A model generated the notes under the pieces. The model searched no databases. It had not been told where the DNA came from and worked only from the letters and a program-made list of their open reading frames with translations. DNA of 64,000 nucleotides from NCBI RefSeq assembly GCF_001956915.1, contig NZ_MLJO01000007.1, positions 1-64,000 of the forward strand. The letters run 5' to 3'. The position numbers were made by a program, and so were the translations under genes. Shown here piece after piece: positions 16,818-24,116 of this stretch. Origin of the DNA: Intrasporangium flavum. Lineage in GTDB: Bacteria > Actinomycetota > Actinomycetes > Actinomycetales > Dermatophilaceae. Position 1 is the stretch's first letter; each line of letters opens with the position of its first letter.

Positions 16818-18098
16818 ATGACCGACCAGCCAGCCGCCCAGGCCGCTGCCTCCGGAGCACAGGCGCAGGCCCAGCAGGTCACGCCCCTGGCCCCGCCGCC
16901 GAGCGAGGCGTTCGTCCTCACCGCCCCGGCCCCCACCCAGCCGGTCGCCGAGACCGCGGCGCCGCGGATGGCCCCGGCCGTCCCCGAGGCGGCGCTGCCC
17001 GGCCTCGACTCCAAGGTCGACACCTACCTCGACGGCCTGATGCGCACCACCGCGAAGTCGCCCGAGTGGGAGGCCAAGGCGGCCGACGTGCGCAGCATGG
17101 GCACCGACGAGATCCGCTTCGCCGCCGAGAGCAGCAACCGGATGCTCCAGATGCCGGTCAAGGCACTCAACGAGGGGGGCCTGTCGGGCAACTCGAAGGT
17201 CGGCACGACGCTGCTCGACCTGCGCCGCACGGTCGAGGACCTCGACCCGGGCCAGGCCCAGGGCGCCAAGAAGTTCCTCGGCATGATCCCCTTCGGCGAC
17301 AAGGTCACCGACTACTTCCGCAAGTACCAGTCGGCCCAGAGCCACCTCAACGGCATCCTGCACTCGCTCCAGTCCGGCCAGGACGAGCTGACCAAGGACA
17401 ACGTCGCCCTCAACCTCGAGAAGAAGAACCTCTGGGAGTCGATGGGCCGGCTCAACCAGTACGTCTACGTGGCCGAGCGCCTCGACGCCAAGCTCGCCGC
17501 GCAGGTCGCCACCCTCGAGGCCACCGACCCCGAGAAGGCCAAGGCGCTGCGCGAGGACGTCCTGTTCTACGTGCGCCAGAAGCACCAGGACCTGCTGACC
17601 CAGCTCGCGGTGTCGATCCAGAACTACCTGGCCATCGACATCATCATCAAGAACAACATCGAGCTCATCAAGGGCGTCGACCGCGCCACGACCACCACGG
17701 TGTCGGCGCTGCGTACGGCCGTCATCGTGGCCCAGGCCCTCAACAACCAGCAGCTCGTCCTCGACCAGATCACGGCGCTCAACACGACGACGTCGGGGAT
17801 CATCGAGCGCACGTCCGAGGCGCTCAAGCAGAACTCCGCGCGCATCCAGGAGCAGGCGGCGAGCTCGACGCTGTCGATCGAGTCGCTGCAGAAGGCCTTC
17901 GCGAACATCTACGAGACGATGGACACCATCGACCAGTTCAAGGTCCGCGCGCTCGACAACATGGCCGCCACGATCGGCACCCTCGAGACCGAGGTCGCCA
18001 AGTCGCGCAGCTACCTCGAGCGCGTCGCCTCGCACGACGCCCGCCAGTCCACCAACGCCGCCCCCGGCGTCTTCGACCTCAGCGGCCCGACCCGATGA
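16818..18098 (+). CDS. TelA-like (toxic anion resistance) family protein
   Basis: A 426-residue, almost wholly helical cytoplasmic protein of the TelA family, known from tellurite and other stress resistance loci. After a ~65-residue Pro/Ala linker come the family blocks KFLGMIPFGDKVTDYFRKYQSAQ, LNLEKKNLWESMGRLNQYVYVAERLD, YLAIDIIIKNNIELIKGVDRATTTTVSALRTAV and ALNNQQLVLDQITALN (regions, residues ~150-330). The biochemical role of the family is unknown. GAGGGGAAGGAC precedes the ATG. It is the first gene of the ten-gene operon running to 30105. Confidence 0.88.
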   Translation: MTDQPAAQAAASGAQAQAQQVTPLAPPPSEAFVLTAPAPTQPVAETAAPRMAPAVPEAALPGLDSKVDTYLDGLMRTTAKSPEWEAKAADVRSMGTDEIRFAAESSNRMLQMPVKALNEGGLSGNSKVGTTLLDLRRTVEDLDPGQAQGAKKFLGMIPFGDKVTDYFRKYQSAQSHLNGILHSLQSGQDELTKDNVALNLEKKNLWESMGRLNQYVYVAERLDAKLAAQVATLEATDPEKAKALREDVLFYVRQKHQDLLTQLAVSIQNYLAIDIIIKNNIELIKGVDRATTTTVSALRTAVIVAQALNNQQLVLDQITALNTTTSGIIERTSEALKQNSARIQEQAASSTLSIESLQKAFANIYETMDTIDQFKVRALDNMAATIGTLETEVAKSRSYLERVASHDARQSTNAAPGVFDLSGPTR

Positions 18099-18254
18099 CG
18101 GCCACCGACACGCCCACTCGCGAGGACGCCTAGCGACGGCGGGCAGAGGCTGGGGCGACACCCGCGCACCGACGCGCGGGCGGTCAGAAGGACGAGCGGG
18201 GCCGGGCGCGGTGGATGGGCGGGCCGGCCCCCGACGATGAAAAGGGGTCTCGCA

Positions 18255-18872
18255 GTGGGTATCCGGTCGTGGTTCGGGTTGGACAGGCCCGAGGCGCCCG
18301 AGCCGGTGCGTCCGGGCCCGCCGACGACCGACCAGCTGCTCGGCGCCCTCGACACCGTCGAGGCGCAGGCCCGGGCCGGACGCGTGCCGGGCGTCGTGCT
18401 CTCGCGCCTGCTCCGGGTCACGCGCGTCGTGCGCGAGACGCTCCCCCGCCTCGACCAGCTCGGCCTCGGCAGCGCCCAGGGCTTCAGCGTCATGGCCACC
18501 GCCACCGACTACCTGCCCGTCGCCATCGGCAACTACCTGCGCCTGCCGCGCGACTGGGCCGACACGCGCCCGATCGCCGGCGGCAAGAGCTCGGTCATGC
18601 TGCTCGTCGACCAGCTCGACCTGCTCGGCACGACGATGGACAAGGTGTACGACGCCGTCTGCCGGGCCGACGCCGAGGCGATCATCGTGCACGGGCAGTT
18701 CCTCGAGCAGAAGTTCGGGCAGGCCTCGGCCGGTGGCTCGCTCGGCCTCGGCGCGCCCGACCCGACGCCGGGTGGCCCACCCGCCGCCATGCCCTCGACG
18801 CCCTCGACGCCCTCGGCGCCCGGGGCCCCTCTGTCTCCCCCGCCCCCCTCCCCCCTGGCCCCGCCGGAGTGA
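18255..18872 (+). CDS. Unknown helical protein following telA
   Basis: A 205-residue protein I do not recognise. Residues ~25-150 are predicted helical (DQLLGALDTVEAQARAGRV, LPRLDQLGLGSAQGF, DYLPVAIGNYLRLPRDWA, LLVDQLDLLGTTMDKVYDAV), and the last ~45 residues are a Pro/Ser/Ala tail. Position beside telA suggests a TelA partner; XpaC-like partners occupy such a place elsewhere, but I cannot show homology. GTG at 18255 was chosen because AAAAGGGG ends 8 nt upstream; an ATG at 18237 would include that site in the coding region. The next gene starts 3 nt after the stop. Confidence 0.7.
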   Translation: MGIRSWFGLDRPEAPEPVRPGPPTTDQLLGALDTVEAQARAGRVPGVVLSRLLRVTRVVRETLPRLDQLGLGSAQGFSVMATATDYLPVAIGNYLRLPRDWADTRPIAGGKSSVMLLVDQLDLLGTTMDKVYDAVCRADAEAIIVHGQFLEQKFGQASAGGSLGLGAPDPTPGGPPAAMPSTPSTPSAPGAPLSPPPPSPLAPPE

Positions 18873-18875
18873 CGC

Positions 18876-20579
18876 ATGCCTGATGCACCCCGTGACGCCC
18901 CCGACCGCCGAACCGACGGCGGCGACTCGCGCCTGGCCGAGAGCCTCGAGCAGCTGACCGACGTCGCCGCAGAGGCCGGCCTCGACCCGGCGGCCGCGCG
19001 CGACGAGGGGCTGCGCGTCGCGGCCGCCCTCGCCGAGGCCGTGCCCGAGGCGGCGCCCGGCTGGGCCGAGGTGGCCCACCCGGGCCTCACCGACCTCGCG
19101 AGCATCAACGCCGCCTTCTTCGACGCCGCCTCCCGCGGACGCCGCTGGCGGGCGGCCCCGACCGACCTGCTCGAGGCGCTCGTCGGGTCGCGGCACTCGC
19201 TCGCCGACGAGTACGCCGAGGCGCTGACCGAGGTGGCCTCCGCCGCCGTCATGCTCGGCACGGCGCCGATCTGGGTCATCGCCAACGCGTCGGCCGCCTC
19301 GGGCGTGTACCTCGCTGCCGCGCGGGGCGCGTCGGTGCCGGTGCCGCAGGCGTCCGCCGCGTGGCCGGCCGGCATCCCCGGCCTCGGGTCGGCGTCCCCC
19401 GACGTGCTGCGCCCGTCGATCCCGGGGCCCCTGGGAGCTGCGGGTCCCGCTGGTGCACAAGGCGACCCGGCCGCCGTCGGCCCGGCCGGGGCGGCGGCCA
19501 CCGGCACCGATGCCGCGCCGCAGCAGCCCACACAGCCGGAGGAGCCGGCCGAGCCGGAGAAGACGGTCGAGGAGCTGCTCGCCGAGCTCGACGAGATGAT
19601 CGGCCTCGACCGCGTCAAGCGCGAGGTGCACCGCCAGGTCGCGCTGCTCACCGTCGAGAAGCTGCGCACCGAGGCTGGCCTCAAGGCACCGAGGATGAGC
19701 CGCCACCTCGTCTTCGTCGGCAATCCCGGCACCGGCAAGACCACCGTGGCGCGCCTCATCGGGGCCATCTACCGGGCACTGCAGCTGCTGCCCCAGGGTC
19801 AGCTCGTCGAGGTCGACCGCAGCGAGCTCGTCGCCGGCTACGTGGGCCAGACCGCGCTCAAGACCGCCGAGGTGTGCGAGAAGGCCGACGGCGGGGTGCT
19901 CTTCGTCGACGAGGCCTACTCCCTCACCGGCGACCAGTACGCGCAGGAGGCCGTCAACACCCTCGTCAAGGAGATGGAGGACCGTCGCGAGCGCCTCGTC
20001 GTCATCGTCGCCGGCTACCCCGACCCGATGGTCGCCTTCATCGCCCAGAACCCCGGCCTCGCGAGCCGGTTCACCACGACGATCGAGTTCGACGACTACT
20101 CCGACGACGAGCTGATGCGCATCCTCGACTCCATCGCCGAGGGCAGCGACTACGAGCTGACGCCCCAGGCCCGCGACACCGTCCGGGAGATCCTGACGGC
20201 GACGGTCCGCTCGTCGGCCTTCGGCAACGGACGCTTCTCGCGCAACCTCTTCGAGGCCGCCGTGTCCCGGCACGCGTGGCGGCTGCGCGACGCGAAGGAG
20301 CCGACGCGCGACGAGCTGCGTCTACTCACCGCAGACGACTTCACCGACCAGCCCGACGAGCCCGAGCAGCCCGACGAGCCCGAGACGGCCCCCGCCACCC
20401 CGGCAGCGGACGCCTCGGATCCGGAACCGCTCAGGGCAGACCCTGATGGAACCGCCCCGGCCGGCGAGGCAGTCTCGGACCAGGACGACCAGCACGACCA
20501 GCAGTTCCAGCACGACCAGCACGAGAACGACGACACCCGGGACACCGAGAGCCCGGACCCGAGCGAGGACACCGCATGA
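18876..20579 (+). CDS. AAA+ ATPase of the CbxX/CfxQ (EccA-like) type
   Basis: A 567-residue ATPase. The N-terminal ~150 residues are helical, then a Pro/Gly/Ala linker, then one AAA+ module: Walker A GNPGTGKTT (residues 282-290), Walker B VLFVDEA (341-347), and the SRFTTTIEFDDYS sensor region. The C-terminal ~75 residues are an acidic, Asp/Gln/His-rich tail. Relatives remodel rubisco (CbxX) or type VII secretion components (EccA). Here a substrate among the operon's own proteins, such as TelA, is the simplest guess. Its stop overlaps the next start as ATGA. Confidence 0.88.
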   Translation: MPDAPRDAPDRRTDGGDSRLAESLEQLTDVAAEAGLDPAAARDEGLRVAAALAEAVPEAAPGWAEVAHPGLTDLASINAAFFDAASRGRRWRAAPTDLLEALVGSRHSLADEYAEALTEVASAAVMLGTAPIWVIANASAASGVYLAAARGASVPVPQASAAWPAGIPGLGSASPDVLRPSIPGPLGAAGPAGAQGDPAAVGPAGAAATGTDAAPQQPTQPEEPAEPEKTVEELLAELDEMIGLDRVKREVHRQVALLTVEKLRTEAGLKAPRMSRHLVFVGNPGTGKTTVARLIGAIYRALQLLPQGQLVEVDRSELVAGYVGQTALKTAEVCEKADGGVLFVDEAYSLTGDQYAQEAVNTLVKEMEDRRERLVVIVAGYPDPMVAFIAQNPGLASRFTTTIEFDDYSDDELMRILDSIAEGSDYELTPQARDTVREILTATVRSSAFGNGRFSRNLFEAAVSRHAWRLRDAKEPTRDELRLLTADDFTDQPDEPEQPDEPETAPATPAADASDPEPLRADPDGTAPAGEAVSDQDDQHDQQFQHDQHENDDTRDTESPDPSEDTA

Positions 20580-21907
20580 GCGCCCCGAGGACGAACATCC
20601 CCGTCGCCGTGCCGGCCGGCGCGCCCGCGAACCGGCCCGGCGGCACGGGCCCGGCCGGAGGCGGCACGCGCACCATCGCCGGCAGCCTGCCCGGCGCCCG
20701 CGGCGTCGCGGACCGCCTGCTGCACGGGACCCCCGGCCGGATGCGTCTGTACGGCCTCGTCGGCGTCATCGCCGCGCTCCTGCTCGGTGCCATCAGCGCC
20801 AACGCCCTCCTCGCCTCGCAGGCGGCCGTCGAGCGTGCGGCCAACAACACCGCGCAGGTCGTGCGGGCGCAGTCGATCCACGTCGACCTGCTCCGTGCCG
20901 ACGCCCTCGCCACCAACGCGTTCCTCGTCGGTGGCGTCGAGTCGGCCGACTCGCGCGCCCGCTACGAGGAGGCGATGGGTGCGGTCGCCAAGGCGCTGTC
21001 CGAGGCCGCGGCGGCCCAGCCCGCCGACGGCACGGCGCTCGGCGCGCTGTCCCAGCAGGTGCAGACCTACGTCGGGCTCGTCGAGCAGGCCCGCGCCAAC
21101 AACCGCCTCAACCTGCCGATCGGGGCCACGTACCTGACACAGGCCAGCGACGGCCTGCGCTCGGACGCCATCCCGATCGTCGAGGCGGTCGTCTCGGCCA
21201 ACGAGCAGCGCGCGTCCGCGGAGTTCGACCGCAGCAACTCGAGCCTGCAGCTGCTGGTCGGGCTCGTGTCGCTCATCGCCCTGGTGCTCATCGCGGTCTG
21301 GCTGGCCAAGCGCACCCACCGCTACCTCAACCCGTCGCTCTCGGCCGCGATCGTCATCCTCGTCGTCGGGCTCTTCGTGGCGGCGTCGACCATCGGCGGC
21401 ATCGGCAACGCGACCCGCAACGTCCAGCAGGGCGACTTCAAGACCGCCGTGCAGCTCGCCGGCGTCACGACCGCCGCCAACGACGCCCGCGCCAACGAGA
21501 GCCTGACCCTCATCAAACGCGGCTCCGGGGCGTCGTACGAGAAGAAGTGGAAGACCGACGACACCGCCGTGCGCACCGCGCTCGGAGACGACAGCACCCT
21601 GCTGGCCGACTGGAACGCCTACCGCGGCGTCCACACCAAGGTCCGCTCGCTCGACGACAACGGCCAGTGGGACCAGGCCGTGGCCCTGTCGACGAGCATC
21701 GCGGCCGACGGCGCCGCAACGGCCTTCACCGCCTTCGACAACGCCGCCGCCGCCCAGCGCGACAAGGCGAGCCAGAGCGCCGTCGCGAACCTCGAGGGCC
21801 TGGGCGGCTCGGCCCCCTACTACGCCGCCGCCCTCGCCATCGCCGCGCTCGTCGCCGCGTGGCTCGTCGTGCGCGGCTTCGGCCAGCGGATCGAGGAGTA
21901 CCGATGA
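20576..21907 (+). CDS. Four-TM membrane sensor with two extracytoplasmic helical domains (GlnX-like)
   Basis: A 443-residue membrane protein. Hydrophobic helices lie at about residues 60-80, 224-246, 258-280 and 412-432. The two stretches between TM1-TM2 and TM3-TM4 (each ~140 residues) are helical, like the four-helix ligand domains of chemoreceptors. This is the architecture of GlnX, the mycobacterial protein that links the lipoprotein GlnH to kinase PknG. The next gene encodes a GlnH-like protein and a PknG-like kinase follows, which supports the same role. There is no signalling domain after TM4, so output must go through a partner. Confidence 0.8.
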   Translation: MSAPRTNIPVAVPAGAPANRPGGTGPAGGGTRTIAGSLPGARGVADRLLHGTPGRMRLYGLVGVIAALLLGAISANALLASQAAVERAANNTAQVVRAQSIHVDLLRADALATNAFLVGGVESADSRARYEEAMGAVAKALSEAAAAQPADGTALGALSQQVQTYVGLVEQARANNRLNLPIGATYLTQASDGLRSDAIPIVEAVVSANEQRASAEFDRSNSSLQLLVGLVSLIALVLIAVWLAKRTHRYLNPSLSAAIVILVVGLFVAASTIGGIGNATRNVQQGDFKTAVQLAGVTTAANDARANESLTLIKRGSGASYEKKWKTDDTAVRTALGDDSTLLADWNAYRGVHTKVRSLDDNGQWDQAVALSTSIAADGAATAFTAFDNAAAAQRDKASQSAVANLEGLGGSAPYYAAALAIAALVAAWLVVRGFGQRIEEYR

Positions 21908-22893
21908 ACCTCACCCTGCCCCGCGCCGCCCGCCGGGCCCTGACTACGGCCGTCGCGGTCGCGGCGCTCGGGGCGCTCGGCGCCTGCTCGAGCGTCACCT
22001 ACGAGGCGACGCCGGTGCCGGTCAAGACCCCCGCGAAGAGCTCGGCCGCCCCGGCGGTCACGCCGCAGGCGTGCGACAACGCCACCCAGTCCTACAACCC
22101 GCTGCCGAGCCTGCCGACCCGAGCCGAGATCACCGACCAGCGGATGCGCGACATCCTCACCCGCGGCTACCTCCGGGTCGGCGTCTCGGCCGACACCTAC
22201 CTCTTCGGCGCCAACGACCCGTCGACGGGCAGGCTGCAGGGCTTCGACATCGACATGGCCCGGGCGATGGCCAAGGCGATCTTCGGCGACCCGAGCAAGG
22301 TGCAGCTGCGGGTCATCACGGCCGCGGACCGCCTCCCCCTCCTCGAAGCCGGCGAGCTCGACCTCGTGGCCCGCAACATGTCGATGACGTGCGACCGGTG
22401 GCAGAAGATCGCGTTCTCGGCCGAGTACTACCGCTCCGGCCAGAAGGTCCTCGTGGGGCGCACCCTGAAGGACGCCGCGACGCTGTCGCTGCAGGACCTC
22501 AAGGGCAGGAAGGTCTGCGCCCCCAGCGGCACGACGTCGCTGACCAAGCTCGAGCAGGTCAAGGGGCCGGAGGTCGTGACGGCCCCGACCCACACGGCGT
22601 GCCTCGTGCTCTTCCAGCAGGGCAAGGCCGACGCGATCACCGGCGATGACACCGTCCTGGCCGGCCTCGCCGCGCAGGACCCGAACACCGTCGTCACCAA
22701 GGCCCCCGCGATCACCGTCGAGCCGTACGGCCTGGGCATGAACAAGGACGACGTCTACCTCGCGCGCTACGTCAACCGCGTCATCGCCGACCTCGAGGCG
22801 AGCGGTGAGTGGAAGCAGATGTACGACCGCTGGCTCGCCGGCCCGCTCGGCCCGGCCCCCAAGCCCCCGACCCCGGTGTACGGACGCGGATGA
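21904..22893 (+). CDS. Solute-binding lipoprotein (GlnH-like, amino-acid type)
   Basis: A 329-residue periplasmic-binding-protein-fold lipoprotein. The lipobox LGAC places the lipidated Cys at residue 28. The SBP_bac_3 domain runs from ~90 to 310: GYLRVGVSADTYLFG, GFDIDMARAMAKAIFGD, ELDLVARNMSMTCDRW, GRKVCAPSGTTSL. Family members bind Gln, Glu or Asp. No permease or ATPase gene is nearby, so it is more likely a sensor input for the adjacent GlnX-like protein than a transporter subunit. Start and stop both overlap neighbours by 4 bp. Confidence 0.88.
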   Translation: MNLTLPRAARRALTTAVAVAALGALGACSSVTYEATPVPVKTPAKSSAAPAVTPQACDNATQSYNPLPSLPTRAEITDQRMRDILTRGYLRVGVSADTYLFGANDPSTGRLQGFDIDMARAMAKAIFGDPSKVQLRVITAADRLPLLEAGELDLVARNMSMTCDRWQKIAFSAEYYRSGQKVLVGRTLKDAATLSLQDLKGRKVCAPSGTTSLTKLEQVKGPEVVTAPTHTACLVLFQQGKADAITGDDTVLAGLAAQDPNTVVTKAPAITVEPYGLGMNKDDVYLARYVNRVIADLEASGEWKQMYDRWLAGPLGPAPKPPTPVYGRG

Positions 22894-24116
22894 CCGCCGT
22901 CCCCGCCCCCGCGTCCGGCCCGGCCCCCGAGCCGGGCGTCGGCGTCGTCGCCCCGACGGCACCGGGCCGTCTCGGCGTGCCCGTGCAGGCGGCCGAGGCC
23001 CAGACCTACCTCTTCGCGCTGCGCGACTGGGTGGCCCAGCGCCGCGCCGACCTCGGCGAGGTCGACCGCGCCGTCCTGCGCCTGACGCCGGCCGAGCAGG
23101 CCTCGATCACCACCGACCTCACCGTCGCCCTGACGTTCTGGAAGGCCGTCAACGACCGGCTCGTCCTGCTCGAGACGACCTTCGACGGCGGGCGCGTCGG
23201 GCCGAAGGAGGCCGAGCGCCTCTCGACGCTCATCCACGGCAGGCTCGACTCCAACACCTCCGAGCAGCTGTCGCTGCCCTCGAGCGGGTCGCTCGCGGTG
23301 AGCCTGCCCGAGGCCTGCCGGCTGCTCGACTCCCTGACCCGCACGCTGCAGGCGCGGGCCTCGCTGGCGCCGGGTGCCGCCGAGGCGAGCCAGCGCATCA
23401 CCGTGGCCCGGGCGGGACTGGAACGCGTCCGCGACCAGGTGCCGCTCGTGCCGGCCGGCGCCCAGCGCGACGAGGCCGCGGAGAAGCTGGCGCGCCTCGA
23501 CCGCCGCATGGAGGACGTCGTCGAGCGCGCCCGGCGCGGCGCCGACACCGGAGGGCTCATCGCCCCGCTCGAGATCGACATCGCGGTGCTCGAGCGCGAC
23601 CTCATCGTGGCCGCTGCAGAGCGGGCCTCGGCCGCCAAGAGCCGCATCCGCACGCAGCAGCAGGTCGAGGAGCTCGACGCGCGGGCCGAGGCCATCCGGG
23701 CCCTCGAGCGGGCCTGCCTCGCCGCGATCACCCCGGCCCCGCACCTGGCAATCCCCAACGTCCGCGCCCTCGGCCCGGTGCCGCAGGGTGCCGCCGAGCT
23801 GGCCGCCTTCCGCGACAGGCTCGACCGCGTCGGGCGCGCCCTCGACCTCGCGCACGAGACGTACGCCGCGGGCCTGGCCGAGCGCGACGAGGTCGTCGGC
23901 CTGGCCGGTGCCGTCGGCGCGATGGCCGCCTCGGCCACCCTCGACCCCGACACCACCGCCGACGTCGCCGACCTGCGCGCACGGCTCGACGCGGTGCTCG
24001 CGACGACGCCGCTGCCGGTCGCCCGCGCCCGGGCGCTCGCAGCGGCCTACCAGGCCTACGTCGACGCGGCGACGCGTCCCCGTCCCACCCCCAGACCGCA
24101 GAGGCAGCGTCCATGA
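22890..24116 (+). CDS. Unknown coiled-coil protein between sensor and kinase
   Basis: A 408-residue soluble protein of unknown family. It is rich in Ala, Leu, Glu and Arg with long heptad-like stretches (for example EKLARLDRRMEDVVERARRG and SRIRTQQQVEELDARAEAI) and no Cys, signal peptide or catalytic motif that I can see. The first ~30 and last ~15 residues are Pro-rich. Lying between the GlnH-like lipoprotein and the PknG-like kinase, and coupled to both by ATGA overlaps, it is a candidate adaptor carrying the signal from membrane to kinase. This is inference from position and shape. Confidence 0.72.
   Translation: MTAVPAPASGPAPEPGVGVVAPTAPGRLGVPVQAAEAQTYLFALRDWVAQRRADLGEVDRAVLRLTPAEQASITTDLTVALTFWKAVNDRLVLLETTFDGGRVGPKEAERLSTLIHGRLDSNTSEQLSLPSSGSLAVSLPEACRLLDSLTRTLQARASLAPGAAEASQRITVARAGLERVRDQVPLVPAGAQRDEAAEKLARLDRRMEDVVERARRGADTGGLIAPLEIDIAVLERDLIVAAAERASAAKSRIRTQQQVEELDARAEAIRALERACLAAITPAPHLAIPNVRALGPVPQGAAELAAFRDRLDRVGRALDLAHETYAAGLAERDEVVGLAGAVGAMAASATLDPDTTADVADLRARLDAVLATTPLPVARARALAAAYQAYVDAATRPRPTPRPQRQRP

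Noticed and set aside
15915-20273. 1452-codon open frame on the minus strand
   Set aside because: It is antisense to the telA/AAA+ genes and others. Its translation is low-complexity Arg/Gly/Ala/Asp/Val, as expected from a GC-rich shadow frame, and it crosses several real genes.
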